Position numbers and translations under genes: made by a program. The notes beneath the pieces are model-generated. The model saw only the letters and a list, made by a program, of their open reading frames with translations, was not told the origin of the DNA and searched no databases. A stretch of 64,000 nucleotides of DNA from NCBI RefSeq assembly GCF_000376825.1, contig NZ_AQXW01000004.1:1302001-1366000 (forward strand), read 5' to 3'. This document shows positions 32,390 through 43,164 of this stretch, in pieces. Position 1 is the first letter of the stretch, and each line of letters starts with the position of its first letter. This DNA is from Demetria terragena DSM 11295 (lineage in GTDB: Bacteria; Actinomycetota; Actinomycetes; Actinomycetales; Dermatophilaceae).

Positions 32390-33013
32390 TCAGAGAATGT
32401 CGTCGATCCAGGTTGTCCCCACCTGCACTGGCTCCGCTGCGCCACCCGTGAGGGCAGCGATCTGAGCAACCAACGCCGCGCGATCGGCAGCCACCATCTG
32501 AAGGGTTGCCAAGGAGGCATAGTCGACGCCGAGCACCTGAACGCCATGTGCCCGCAGTTCCGCCTCCACCCTCCCCGCATCGGCGTGCGCGAGGCTCAGC
32601 TCAAAGCGTCCGAGCTCACGACGACGCACGAATTGGGCATCGGCGAGGGCCTCTTGCACCGCGCCTGCGTAGGCCCGCGCCAGCCCACCCGTTCCGAGTT
32701 TGATGCCCCCAAACCACCGGACCACGACGGCAGCTACGTCACTGAGCTGGTGCCCGCGCAGCACCTCCAGCATCGGCGCCCCAGCCGTACCGCCTGGTTC
32801 GCCGTCGTCGTTGGATCGCTCGACGCTGGGCACAGGACCCACGACGAAGGCGGTGCAGTGATGGCGTGCGTCACGGTGCCGTCGCCGCATCTCATCCACC
32901 AACGCGCGCGCCTGCTCTTCGTCCTCGACCCGGCGCACGATGGCGAGAAACCGCGAGCGACGCACCTCCGTCTCGGCGGCGAGGTCGGCCCCTGCGGTCA
33001 GCGTGAGATACAA
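32390..33013 (-). CDS. YigZ/IMPACT family protein
   Basis: A 207-aa protein of the UPF0029 family. Signature sequences are RRSRFLAIVRRVEDEEQA, HHCTAFVVG, DDGEPGGTAGAPMLEVL and VVVRWFGGIKLGTGGLARAY. Function is uncertain; relatives are linked to translation regulation. A TTG at 33013 is chosen because AAAGGAGG ends 8 bases upstream and the family begins with YLTL. A GTG at 33020-33022 would touch the RBS. It is probably co-transcribed with the phosphotriesterase gene. Confidence 0.87.
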   Translation of the reverse strand: MYLTLTAGADLAAETEVRRSRFLAIVRRVEDEEQARALVDEMRRRHRDARHHCTAFVVGPVPSVERSNDDGEPGGTAGAPMLEVLRGHQLSDVAAVVVRWFGGIKLGTGGLARAYAGAVQEALADAQFVRRRELGRFELSLAHADAGRVEAELRAHGVQVLGVDYASLATLQMVAADRAALVAQIAALTGGAAEPVQVGTTWIDDIL

Positions 33014-33076
33014 ACCCAGCACCTCCTTTGCCGCACCACTTGACTCTCACATCGTGTCAGCGCTCAGGCTTGTCCC

Positions 33077-33901
33077 ATGGCCGATACCCCGAAACTCATG
33101 ACCATAGGCCGGTTCTCCTCGCTCACCCGGATCAGCGTTCGCATGTTGCGCCACTACGACGCACACGGCGTCTTATTCCCGGCACGAGTCGATGACGTCA
33201 CCGGTTACCGGTCGTATGCGCCCGCTCAACTCGCAAACGCCGTCCTGGTGAGGCAGTTGCGCGACGTGGGTTTCGGCGTACCCGCCATCGGTGCCCTTCT
33301 GGCCGCCCGGAGCACCTCCACCTATGGCGATGCGCTCACCCAGCAGCGCGACGTCATCGTGGACGAGGTCCGCGCAGCGCAGCACCGACTCGACCTCATC
33401 GACCGGATGCGCGAGGCGCATCAGAAGGAGCAAACCATGTCTACCCACTCAGTCACCATCGAAGAGCGAGCGTTCGCGGCCCGCCGGGTCGCGTCCATGC
33501 GCGGCACCATCCCGACCTACAAGGACGAGAGCCAGCTCTGGGATCGCTTCATGCCAGAGCTGGGACGCCAGCAGATTGCCATTCTCGGCCCGTGCGGCGC
33601 TCTCGACCATGACGAGGACTACCAAGAGCAGAACGTCGACAAGGAAGTGTTTGCGCCGGTGCCTGCTGGCGCGACCGCGATCGAGCCTGTGCAAGTCCGC
33701 GACCTACCAGAACAGCGCGCAGTCTGCGCCACCCTCACCGGGCCCTATGACCTCATCGGCGATGCCTGCGACCAACTCGTGGCCTGGGCCGCCGAGCGCG
33801 GGCTGTCCGGCACCGGTGGGATGCGCTACATCTATATCAACGACGTACGCACCACTCCCCCAGAGCAACTCGTCACCGAGATCTACCTGCCCGTCGACTA
33901 G
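33077..33901 (+). CDS. MerR-family regulator with GyrI-like effector domain
   Basis: 274 aa. The N-terminal winged helix (about 7-75) has MTIGRFSSLTRISVRMLRHYD, followed by a coiled-coil dimerisation helix (about 85-115). The C-terminal region (about 125-274) is a GyrI-like/BmrR-type ligand-binding domain ending in VTEIYLPVD. Such proteins activate multidrug efflux genes on binding cationic drugs. No efflux gene is adjacent, so the target is unknown. It is divergent from the YigZ-type gene. Confidence 0.87.
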   Translation: MADTPKLMTIGRFSSLTRISVRMLRHYDAHGVLFPARVDDVTGYRSYAPAQLANAVLVRQLRDVGFGVPAIGALLAARSTSTYGDALTQQRDVIVDEVRAAQHRLDLIDRMREAHQKEQTMSTHSVTIEERAFAARRVASMRGTIPTYKDESQLWDRFMPELGRQQIAILGPCGALDHDEDYQEQNVDKEVFAPVPAGATAIEPVQVRDLPEQRAVCATLTGPYDLIGDACDQLVAWAAERGLSGTGGMRYIYINDVRTTPPEQLVTEIYLPVD

Positions 33902-33903
33902 CA

Positions 33904-34245
33904 AACGCCGGTCGAGCCACACCTAACGCCGGTCGAGCAGGCGAGCAAACGCCGGTCGAGCAGGCGAGCGCCCAGCGCGAGCCGTGTCGAGACCCCTGAG
34001 GCGCGAACTCGGTCTCGACACGGCCTCGGCTAGCGCCTCGGCCTGCTCGACCGGCGTTAGGGAGTGGGGCTCGGCCAGCGCCTCGGCCTGCTCGACCGGC
34101 GTTAGGGAGTGGGGCTCGGCCAGCGCCTCGGCCTGCTCGACCGGCGTTAGGGGGTGCTGCTCGACCGGCGTTAGGGGGTGCTGCTCGACCAGCGTTAGGG
34201 GGTGCTGCTCGACCAGCGTTAGGGCGAGGGTCTCGACCGGCGTTC
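33904..34245. repeat. Second intergenic array of the CTCGACCGGCGTT repeat family
   Basis: The gap 33902-34256 between merR and tRNA-Tyr has no gene. Its left part (33904-33990) carries AACGCCGGTCGAG copies at 33904, 33925 and 33948. Its right part (34000-34245) carries CTCGACCGGCGTTAGGG copies, including two 46-bp units and about 25-bp units with CTGCTCGACC. The orientation switches in the middle, as in the array at 22.5-23.4 kb. Confidence 0.93.
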
Positions 34246-34256
34246 AAGGCAAGACA

Positions 34257-34286
34257 GAAGGCCCCGACCGACTGGTCGGGGCCTTC
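34257..34286 (-). terminator. tRNA-Tyr terminator
   Basis: Perfect 13-bp inverted repeat with GACT loop (34257-34269 and 34274-34286), 11 bp downstream of the tRNA. Confidence 0.85.
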
Positions 34287-34297
34287 GTCGCACTGGG

Positions 34298-34378
34298 TGC
34301 CAGGTGAAGGATTCGAACCTTCGAAGCTTTCGCGACGGATTTACAGTCCGCTCCCATTGGCCGCTCGGGCAACCTGGC
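34298..34378 (-). tRNA. tRNA-Tyr (anticodon GTA)
   Basis: An 81-nt class II tRNA with a long variable arm. Acceptor GCCAGGT/ACCTGGC, anticodon stem GCGGA/TCCGT around CTGTAAA, and T arm with GGTTCGAATCC. The encoded 3' end reads ACCCA, not CCA. Confidence 0.95.
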
Positions 34379-34481
34379 CTGACGTGCGCCGCCGAGGATA
34401 GCAACCCAGACGGCACCGACTCCAATCGAGGATGCCCCACTAGCCTCAGACATATTCGCCGACCGCCCATAGGAGGACCAC

Positions 34482-34979
34482 ATGGCCGATAGTTCATTCG
34501 ACATCGTGAGCAAGACCGACAAGCAGGAGGTCAGCAACGCGCTCAACCAGACCGCTAAGGAGATCTCGACGCGGTACGACTTCCGCGGCGTCGATGCGTC
34601 CATCGAATGGTCTGGCGACACGATCCTGATGAAGGCCAACAGTGAGGAGCGTGTCCGCGCGCTGCTGGACGTCTTTCAGACCAAACTCGTGAAGCGCCAG
34701 GTCTCGCTGAAGTCCTTCGAATACAGCGATGACGGCGATCCCAAGCTCTCCGGCAAGGAATACCGCCTGTCAGCCTCGCTTCGCGATGGCATCAGCCAGG
34801 AGAACGCCAAAAAGATCTCCAAAATCATTCGAGACGAAGGACCCAAGTCGGTCAAGGCGCGCATCGAAGGCGACGAACTGCGGGTGTCCTCCAAGTCGCG
34901 AGACGACCTGCAGGAGGTCCAGCGCCTACTGAAGGCGTCCGATCTGGATGTCGCGCTGCAGTACACCAACTACCGCTGA
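34482..34979 (+). CDS. yajQ: YajQ family nucleotide-binding protein
   Basis: A 165-aa UPF0234 protein with two ferredoxin-like halves. The N-terminus [20 protein letters not shown], the central SGKEYRL and the C-terminal [11 protein letters not shown] are typical. Relatives bind nucleotides, and Xanthomonas YajQ binds cyclic di-GMP; the role here is unknown. The RBS is AGGAGG before ATG 34482. Its end overlaps the convergent tetR by 10 bp. Confidence 0.95.
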   Translation: MADSSFDIVSKTDKQEVSNALNQTAKEISTRYDFRGVDASIEWSGDTILMKANSEERVRALLDVFQTKLVKRQVSLKSFEYSDDGDPKLSGKEYRLSASLRDGISQENAKKISKIIRDEGPKSVKARIEGDELRVSSKSRDDLQEVQRLLKASDLDVALQYTNYR

Positions 34980-35617
34980 CGCGACGGTCGCTCACCGCGC
35001 TGGGCTCCGACCATGCGTAAGGCCAGGTCGGCATGGTGGTCGGCGACTTCGGCCGGTGTCCAACGCCCCTCGTCCCGGTACCACCGGCCCACATCGATCG
35101 ACATGCCCATGACTGAAACAGCCGTCATGGTGGGCTCCGCGCAGTCCAGTTGACCTGAGTTCATGCCGCGTTCGATGGCGGACTGCAGGGTGTCTTGGAT
35201 CTGGCGGCGCAGATCGTCGATCTCGACTCGGTGTTCGGTCGTCAGCGCGTCCAACTCGTAGTTCACGATGCGGGCGGTGGCGTGCTGCTCGGCCTCACGC
35301 AAGACGAATGCCCGCACAATCGCATAGACCTGCTCCACCGGATCAGCGCTGGACGCCTCCGCAGCAGTCACATCGGCGAGGGTGGCGGTGTGACCAGCGA
35401 GCGACAGCGCATACAGGAGCGCCTCCTTGCTCGGATGGTGCACGTAGACGGCTGCCGGACTCATCCCTGCAGCCGCTGCGATGTGACGGGTCGTCGTGCC
35501 GTGAAAACCGTTGTTTCCGAACGCCACTCGCGCAGCCTCGACCAATCGATCACGGGCCTCAATGTCCGGGGTACGCGCGCTGGCGCGACCCGCTTCCGAC
35601 TGGCTCACCGTGATCAC
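34970..35617 (-). CDS. TetR/AcrR-family regulator
   Basis: 215 aa. The helix-turn-helix [31 protein letters not shown] is in the N-terminal third, with a C-terminal ligand-binding region. The start is taken at GTG 35617, after AAGGAAGG; a GTG nine bases later is equally possible. It is divergent from an SDR/MaoC operon with an inverted repeat between them, so it probably represses that operon. Confidence 0.85.
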   Translation of the reverse strand: MITVSQSEAGRASARTPDIEARDRLVEAARVAFGNNGFHGTTTRHIAAAAGMSPAAVYVHHPSKEALLYALSLAGHTATLADVTAAEASSADPVEQVYAIVRAFVLREAEQHATARIVNYELDALTTEHRVEIDDLRRQIQDTLQSAIERGMNSGQLDCAEPTMTAVSVMGMSIDVGRWYRDEGRWTPAEVADHHADLALRMVGAQRGERPSRQR

Positions 35618-35705
35618 CTGCCTTCCTTGCTGCAGCCTGCTACGCACGCCATAGATTGACGGATCTTGACTTCTCCATTGACGAGCATGTCCTATGTGGG
35701 CCACG

Positions 35706-35721
35706 CTAAGCAAGCGCTTAG
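35706..35721. promoter_or_regulatory. Candidate TetR operator of the SDR operon
   Basis: Perfect inverted repeat CTAAGC-AAGC-GCTTAG in the 152-bp gap between the divergent tetR and first SDR gene. Its size and placement fit a TetR operator. The ligand is unknown. Confidence 0.55.
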
Positions 35722-35769
35722 TCGGCGCAGCGCGCGACCTGATGAAAAACTTGGAGAGGTTCTCGACCT

Positions 35770-36537
35770 ATGACCACTGACCTGACACAACGGCTGGCTG
35801 GCAAGGTCGCCATCGTGACCGGAGCCAGCCGCGGCATCGGGTATGCCGCGGCTGAGCGACTCATATCCGAAGGCGCCCGGGTCGTCATCACTGCGCGCAA
35901 GCCTGAGGCCCTCGCGGAAGCGACCGCCGCACTCGGCGGACCCGACGTCGCCCTCTCGGTCGCCGGACGAGCCGACGATCCCGAGCACCAAGACGAGGTC
36001 GTGCGTACGGCACTCGAGACGTTCGGGTCGATCGACATCATGGTCAACAACACCGGCATCAATCCGGCATATGGTCCGCTACTGGAAATCGACCCTGAGG
36101 TATCGCGAAAGATCTTTGCGGTCAACGTGATTGCCGCACTGGAGTGGGTCAAGAAGGTCCATGCTGGCTGGATGAAGGAGCACGGCGGGTCGATCATCAA
36201 TATCGCGTCTATCGCCGGAGTTCGCCCAGCGCCCAGCATCGCGATGTACGGCACCTCCAAGGCGGCACTCATCCACCTCACGGAGGAGCTCGCGATGGAA
36301 CTCGGTCCCACCATTCGCACCAATGCGATCGCACCAGCCGTGGTGAAAACCAAGTTTGCCGAGGCGCTCTACGAAGGTCGTGAGGAGAAGGTCGCGCAGC
36401 CCTACCCGTTGAAGCGCTTGGGCCAACCCGAGGACATCGCGAGCGCGGTCGCCTATCTCGCCAGTGATGATTCGGCATGGATGACTGGCCAGACGCTGGT
36501 CATCGACGGCGGCGTCACCCTCAATGGCGGAGCCTGA
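35770..36537 (+). CDS. Short-chain dehydrogenase/reductase (first of three)
   Basis: A 255-aa classical SDR with TGASRGIG at about residues 18-25, a VNNTG motif, catalytic Tyr/Lys in YGTSKAALIHL, and C-terminal PEDIASAVAYLASDDSAWMTGQ. It oxidises or reduces a hydroxy/oxo group, likely on an acyl-CoA or lipid given the adjacent MaoC gene. It is the first gene of an operon under the TetR operator. Confidence 0.9.
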   Translation: MTTDLTQRLAGKVAIVTGASRGIGYAAAERLISEGARVVITARKPEALAEATAALGGPDVALSVAGRADDPEHQDEVVRTALETFGSIDIMVNNTGINPAYGPLLEIDPEVSRKIFAVNVIAALEWVKKVHAGWMKEHGGSIINIASIAGVRPAPSIAMYGTSKAALIHLTEELAMELGPTIRTNAIAPAVVKTKFAEALYEGREEKVAQPYPLKRLGQPEDIASAVAYLASDDSAWMTGQTLVIDGGVTLNGGA

Positions 36538-36541
36538 GCGG

Positions 36542-37348
36542 ATGTCGACCTGGACTGACAAAGGCGTGGTCGTCACCGGAGCCGCCCGCGGCATCGGACG
36601 CGCCATCGCCGAGCGATTGCACGCCGAGGGCGCACGCCTTGTCGTCGCCGACATCTTGAGCGACCCCTTGGCCGAAACCGCTTCTGCCCTAGACGCATTC
36701 GCGGTATCTGGGGACTGTTCCTCCGACCTAGGCGCCCGCCGACTTGTCGACCGGGCACAGGATCACCTGGGACAGATCGACTGCTTCATCGGCAACGCTG
36801 GCATCGCTCGCGGGGAGGGCCTGGATGGCTCGTCCGATGACGACTGGGCCGACTCGTGGGAGGTCAACGTCATGGCGCACGTCCGCGCCACACGACTACT
36901 CCTTCCTGGTTGGCTAGAGCGAGGCGAGGGGCGCTATGTCCTCACCGCGTCGGCCGCCGGATTGCTCACCATCCTGGGCCAACCGACGTATGCCGTGACC
37001 AAGCACGGTGCCGAGGCCTACGCCGAATGGCTCGCGGCGACCTACGGTCACCGTGGCGTCAAAGTTCACGCGATCTGCCCCCAGGGTGTGTTGACCGACA
37101 TGTACCCGGGCACAGGAGATGGCGGCCTTGCTGATGTCATCGGCCACGACGGCGCACTCCCACCAGCGGCCGTCGCGGACGCCCTCATCGCGGCCGTCGA
37201 GGCCGATGAGTTTCTTGTCTTGCCCCACCCCGAGGTACGCAACTATTTCGCTTACCGCGGCACCAAAACCGATTCGTGGTTGCGCAGCATGCAAAAACTG
37301 CAGCAGCGCCTCGATGAGTCAGCACCAGATCAATCAACCAACCAGTAG
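36542..37348 (+). CDS. Short-chain dehydrogenase/reductase (second of three)
   Basis: A 268-aa SDR with TGAARGIG, GNAGIARGEG, catalytic Ser in TASAAG, and YAVTKHGAEAYAEWLA. Its C-terminus (VLPHPEVRNYFAYRGTKTDSW) differs from that of FabG-type proteins and resembles SDRs annotated in lipid or steroid catabolism. ATG 36542 is 2 bp after the stop of the first SDR; an earlier ATG at 36524 overlaps that gene. Confidence 0.87.
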   Translation: MSTWTDKGVVVTGAARGIGRAIAERLHAEGARLVVADILSDPLAETASALDAFAVSGDCSSDLGARRLVDRAQDHLGQIDCFIGNAGIARGEGLDGSSDDDWADSWEVNVMAHVRATRLLLPGWLERGEGRYVLTASAAGLLTILGQPTYAVTKHGAEAYAEWLAATYGHRGVKVHAICPQGVLTDMYPGTGDGGLADVIGHDGALPPAAVADALIAAVEADEFLVLPHPEVRNYFAYRGTKTDSWLRSMQKLQQRLDESAPDQSTNQ

Positions 37349-37360
37349 GAGAACCCCAGC

Positions 37361-38119
37361 ATGTCCGACAGCATTCGTACTGCGATCGTCACCGGCGCCG
37401 CGCGTGGCATCGGCGCAACGATCGCCAAGCGCTTCGCCGCCGACGGCATGCAGGTTGCCGTGCTCGACCTCGACGAAGGCGCCTGCCAGACGGTCGTCGA
37501 CGAGATCGCCGCGGCAGGCGGCAAGGCCCTCGCAGTGGGCTGTGATGTTTCCGACGAGGCAGCAGTGGCCGCTGCCGTAGAACGCATCGCGAGCGAGCTC
37601 GGCGCACCGACGACCCTGGTCAACAACGCCGGGATCATTCGCGACAACCTGCTCTTCAAGATGGGTGTCGAGGACTGGGACGCCGTCATGAATGTTCACC
37701 TTCGTGGCGCCTTCCTCATGAGCAAGGCCACTCAGAAGTACATGACCGAAGCGAAGTTCGGGCGCATCGTTAACCTGTCGAGCACCTCCGCGCTCGGCAA
37801 CCGGGGCCAAGCCAACTACTCGGCCGCCAAGGCGGGCATGCAGGGCTTCACCAAGACCCTCGCGTTTGAGCTAGGCAAGTTTGGCGTCACCGCCAATGCG
37901 ATCGCTCCTGGGTTCATTGAGACCGACATGACGGCCGCGACGGCCGAGCGCGTCGGCATGGACTTCGACGCCTTTAAGCAGGCCGCAGCCCAGCAGATTC
38001 CCGTGCAGCGCGTCGGCCAGCCCGAAGACATCGCCGCGACGGCGTCCTTCTTCGCCCGCGAGGAAGCCGGATTCGTCTCTGGCCAGGTTGTCTACGTCGC
38101 GGGCGGGCCCCGCGATTAA
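37361..38119 (+). CDS. FabG-type 3-oxoacyl reductase (third SDR)
   Basis: 252 aa, close to FabG: TGAARGIGA at the N-terminus, NNAGIIRDNLLFKM, catalytic NLSSTSALGNRGQANYSAAKAG, and APGFIETDMTA. It probably reduces or oxidises 3-hydroxy/3-oxoacyl thioesters. It follows the second SDR by 12 bp, with AGGAGAAC as RBS. It precedes a MaoC dehydratase whose product would be its substrate. Confidence 0.9.
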   Translation: MSDSIRTAIVTGAARGIGATIAKRFAADGMQVAVLDLDEGACQTVVDEIAAAGGKALAVGCDVSDEAAVAAAVERIASELGAPTTLVNNAGIIRDNLLFKMGVEDWDAVMNVHLRGAFLMSKATQKYMTEAKFGRIVNLSSTSALGNRGQANYSAAKAGMQGFTKTLAFELGKFGVTANAIAPGFIETDMTAATAERVGMDFDAFKQAAAQQIPVQRVGQPEDIAATASFFAREEAGFVSGQVVYVAGGPRD

Positions 38120-38152
38120 TTCCCATCAGCCGCGCTCAACGAGAGGCACATC

Positions 38153-38605
38153 ATGAAGACATTCAACGGAGTCGACGAGCTCAAGGCCGCTGTCGGCGAG
38201 CACTTGGGCTACAGCGATTGGCACGAGGTCACCCAGGAGGCCGTCAACCAGTTCGCCGAAGCCACCGGCGACCACCAGTGGATCCATGTCGATGTGGAGA
38301 AGGCGAAGTCTGGTCCGTTCGGCGGCACGATCGCGCACGGTTATATGACGGTGTCGTTGATCCCGAAACTGGTCTGGGAGATCTACGAGGTCACCGGCGT
38401 CAAACTCGGAATCAACTACGGCTCCAACAAGGTTCGCTTCCCCACTCCCGTTCCGGTCGGGTCCAAGGTGCGCGCTGGAGTGGAACTGGTGTCGGTGGAA
38501 CCGTCCTCGCTTGGCTTCACCGTCACCGCGAAGGTCACGATTGAGCTCGAGGGCGCTGACAAACCCGCGTGCATCGCGGAGACCTTGTCAGTCATCGTGC
38601 CCTGA
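38153..38605 (+). CDS. MaoC-family enoyl hydratase
   Basis: A 150-aa hot-dog hydratase with ATGDHQWIHVDVEKAKSGPFG (catalytic Asp/His) and TIAHGYMTVSL, the full R-specific hydratase signature. It forms the last step-pair with the upstream FabG-type reductase. It is 33 bp after that gene and ends the operon just before the FurA box. Confidence 0.92.
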   Translation: MKTFNGVDELKAAVGEHLGYSDWHEVTQEAVNQFAEATGDHQWIHVDVEKAKSGPFGGTIAHGYMTVSLIPKLVWEIYEVTGVKLGINYGSNKVRFPTPVPVGSKVRAGVELVSVEPSSLGFTVTAKVTIELEGADKPACIAETLSVIVP

Positions 38606-38610
38606 CCGAG

Positions 38611-38632
38611 TAATCTTGACTCGTTCAAGTTA
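38611..38632 (+). promoter_or_regulatory. FurA box upstream of furA-katG
   Basis: TAATCTTGACTCGTTCAAGT with the imperfect dyad TCTTGA/TTCAAG. It matches the FurA autoregulatory operator of mycobacteria and Streptomyces, placed 14 bp before the furA start. Loss of FurA binding on oxidation should induce furA-katG. Confidence 0.75.
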
Positions 38633-38645
38633 GCGGGGCAGACTC

Positions 38646-41304
<2,659 letters not shown>

Positions 41305-41318
41305 TCTTCCGACGCCCT

Positions 41319-41376
41319 AACTGCGTTAGGTGCCCTTGACCGGGAAATTTCCGAGTCAAGGGCACCTAACGCAGTT
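41319..41376 (+). terminator. Strong katG terminator
   Basis: Perfect 22-bp inverted repeat (41319-41340 and 41355-41376) with a 14-base loop, followed by TTTTG-like bases. It starts 15 bp after the katG stop and also faces the convergent next gene. Confidence 0.9.
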
Positions 41377-41388
41377 TTGTGCCCGGGG

Positions 41389-42192
41389 CTATGCCCCGAG
41401 ACGGGCGCGGATGTCGCGGCCGATATCAGCCATTCGGGCGAGCACCTCGTCGCGCGGATCGTCACCGTTGGACCAGTTGGCGACCACGGCGTACGCCGCC
41501 GTTCGCGCGCCGACAGTGACTAACCCGATGTCAGCACGGGCAGTGCTGATCGTTCCAGTTTTGTTGATCAGCAACACATCTCGGTCTGCCTCTGTGTGTG
41601 CCAATGGGTCGAGCCCGAACGCCGACGCCACCATCGACAGGTCCGTGCCGAGGGCCAGCCAGTCAAGGACGCCGCGGTCGAGTGTGCCTTCGTGAACGAG
41701 GGTGAGCCACCGTACGAGCGACCGGGCCGAGGCAACGGAAAGCGTCTCGGCGTGGCCAGGCAGGCTGGGGTCGCGGTCTTCGCGGACTCGATCCAGCAGC
41801 GCCATGGGCGCCAGGTCATGCGCCGATGCGAGCGCCGCGACGGGGTCCAGGCCGATCTCGCGGATCAGCACATTGGTCGCCAGGTTGTCGCTCACCGCAC
41901 CGATCAACCGACACGCATCACGCACAGTGATATCCCGCTGATCCAGCGCGCTCCACAACCCCGAGTCGCGGACGAACTCCTCGTCTTGCCAACGGATCTG
42001 GCGATCAGCGTCGAGTTGTCCGGTCCCGATCTGGCGTGCCGCTTCGCTCAGCAACAAGCACTTGCCGACCGAGGCCGTACGCAGCACCTCGTCAGGGTTC
42101 TCCACCAGCCATGGTGGATCGGGCGTCTCCGCGCTTGACGCGGAGCCCTCCGGTGGGAGTGGCTGGACCAGGATGCTCCACTGCAGGCTCAT
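41389..42192 (-). CDS. Class A beta-lactamase-like serine hydrolase, apparently cytoplasmic
   Basis: 267 aa with the three penicillin-recognising motifs: S41-V-G-K44 (SxxK), S101-D102-N103 (SDN) and K211-T212-G213 (KTG). The omega-loop segment that normally has Glu166 reads RDPSL, with Asp141 in that place. No signal peptide is visible, and export would be needed for resistance to beta-lactams. A cytoplasmic amidase or esterase role is therefore as likely as lactamase activity. It converges on katG. Confidence 0.8.
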   Translation of the reverse strand: MSLQWSILVQPLPPEGSASSAETPDPPWLVENPDEVLRTASVGKCLLLSEAARQIGTGQLDADRQIRWQDEEFVRDSGLWSALDQRDITVRDACRLIGAVSDNLATNVLIREIGLDPVAALASAHDLAPMALLDRVREDRDPSLPGHAETLSVASARSLVRWLTLVHEGTLDRGVLDWLALGTDLSMVASAFGLDPLAHTEADRDVLLINKTGTISTARADIGLVTVGARTAAYAVVANWSNGDDPRDEVLARMADIGRDIRARLGA

Positions 42193-42231
42193 ACTCCACT
42201 CTCACACGTGCCGGTCCGGGCTGCTGAATCT

Positions 42232-43098
42232 TCAGCGGAGGTTTGGGCCGCCGGCCATCCCCTGCAGGCGGGCAACGCGCTCGGCGGTGGGCGGGTGGGT
42301 GGACATGAACTTGGAGATGTCTTGGGCCCGGAATGGGTTGGCAATCATCATGTGTGAGGCGTTGACCACCTTGGGTTCAGGGGCCAATGGGGCAGCCTGC
42401 ACCCCGCGCTCGAGTTTCTGCAGCGCAGAGGCCAGTGCGAGCGGATCGCCAGTGAGTTTGGCGCCATCTTCATCGGCATCAAATTCACGGGTACGGCTGA
42501 TCGCCGCCTGGATCAGCATGGCTGCGGCCGGCGCCAAGATCGCCATGGCGATCAACACCAACGGGTTGGGCCGGTCCTCGCTGTTGCCACCGAAGAACGG
42601 CATCCACATCAGCATCTGCGCGACGGACATGATGATTCCGGCGAGCGCTGCGGCAACCGATGAGGTGAGGATGTCGCGGTTGTAGACGTGCATGAGTTCG
42701 TGGCCGAGCACGCCGCGCAACTCGCGCTCGTCGAGCAGCCCCAGGATTCCCTCCGTGCAGCAGACCGCAGCATTCTGCGGATTACGCCCCGTGGCAAAGG
42801 CATTCGGCGCCTGGGTCGGAGAAATATAGAGCCGCGGCATCGGCTTGCCGGCGGTGTTGGACAGCTCGCGCACGATTCGGTACATCTCCGGCGCCTGAGC
42901 CTCGCTCACCGGGTAGGCCTTCATGGCCTTGATCGCGATCTTGTCGCTGTTCCAGTAGCCGTAGGCCGTCATCGCGACGCCCAGCAGAGCGAAGATCCAG
43001 ATATAGCCCGGGCCAATGAGGGCACCGATACTAAGAAGGACGGCGAAGATCACGCCAAAGAGGCCAGCGGTCTTGAGACCGTTGAAATGATTGTGCAT
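42232..43098 (-). CDS. htpX: Membrane zinc metalloprotease HtpX
   Basis: A 288-aa M48 protease for membrane-protein quality control. Two N-terminal transmembrane helices (about 10-50) precede the zinc motif H133-E-L-M-H137, and two more lie at about 145-200. The third ligand is in TREFDADEDGAKL. ATG 43098 gives the family start MHNHFNGLKT; a GTG six codons upstream has no RBS. Confidence 0.95.
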   Translation of the reverse strand: MHNHFNGLKTAGLFGVIFAVLLSIGALIGPGYIWIFALLGVAMTAYGYWNSDKIAIKAMKAYPVSEAQAPEMYRIVRELSNTAGKPMPRLYISPTQAPNAFATGRNPQNAAVCCTEGILGLLDERELRGVLGHELMHVYNRDILTSSVAAALAGIIMSVAQMLMWMPFFGGNSEDRPNPLVLIAMAILAPAAAMLIQAAISRTREFDADEDGAKLTGDPLALASALQKLERGVQAAPLAPEPKVVNASHMMIANPFRAQDISKFMSTHPPTAERVARLQGMAGGPNLR

Positions 43099-43164
43099 AT
43101 CTTGCTTAACGAGCACCCCGGGGAGCCTGTTCCCGTCGGGACCTACTAGTCAGCGCGTCGCGCC

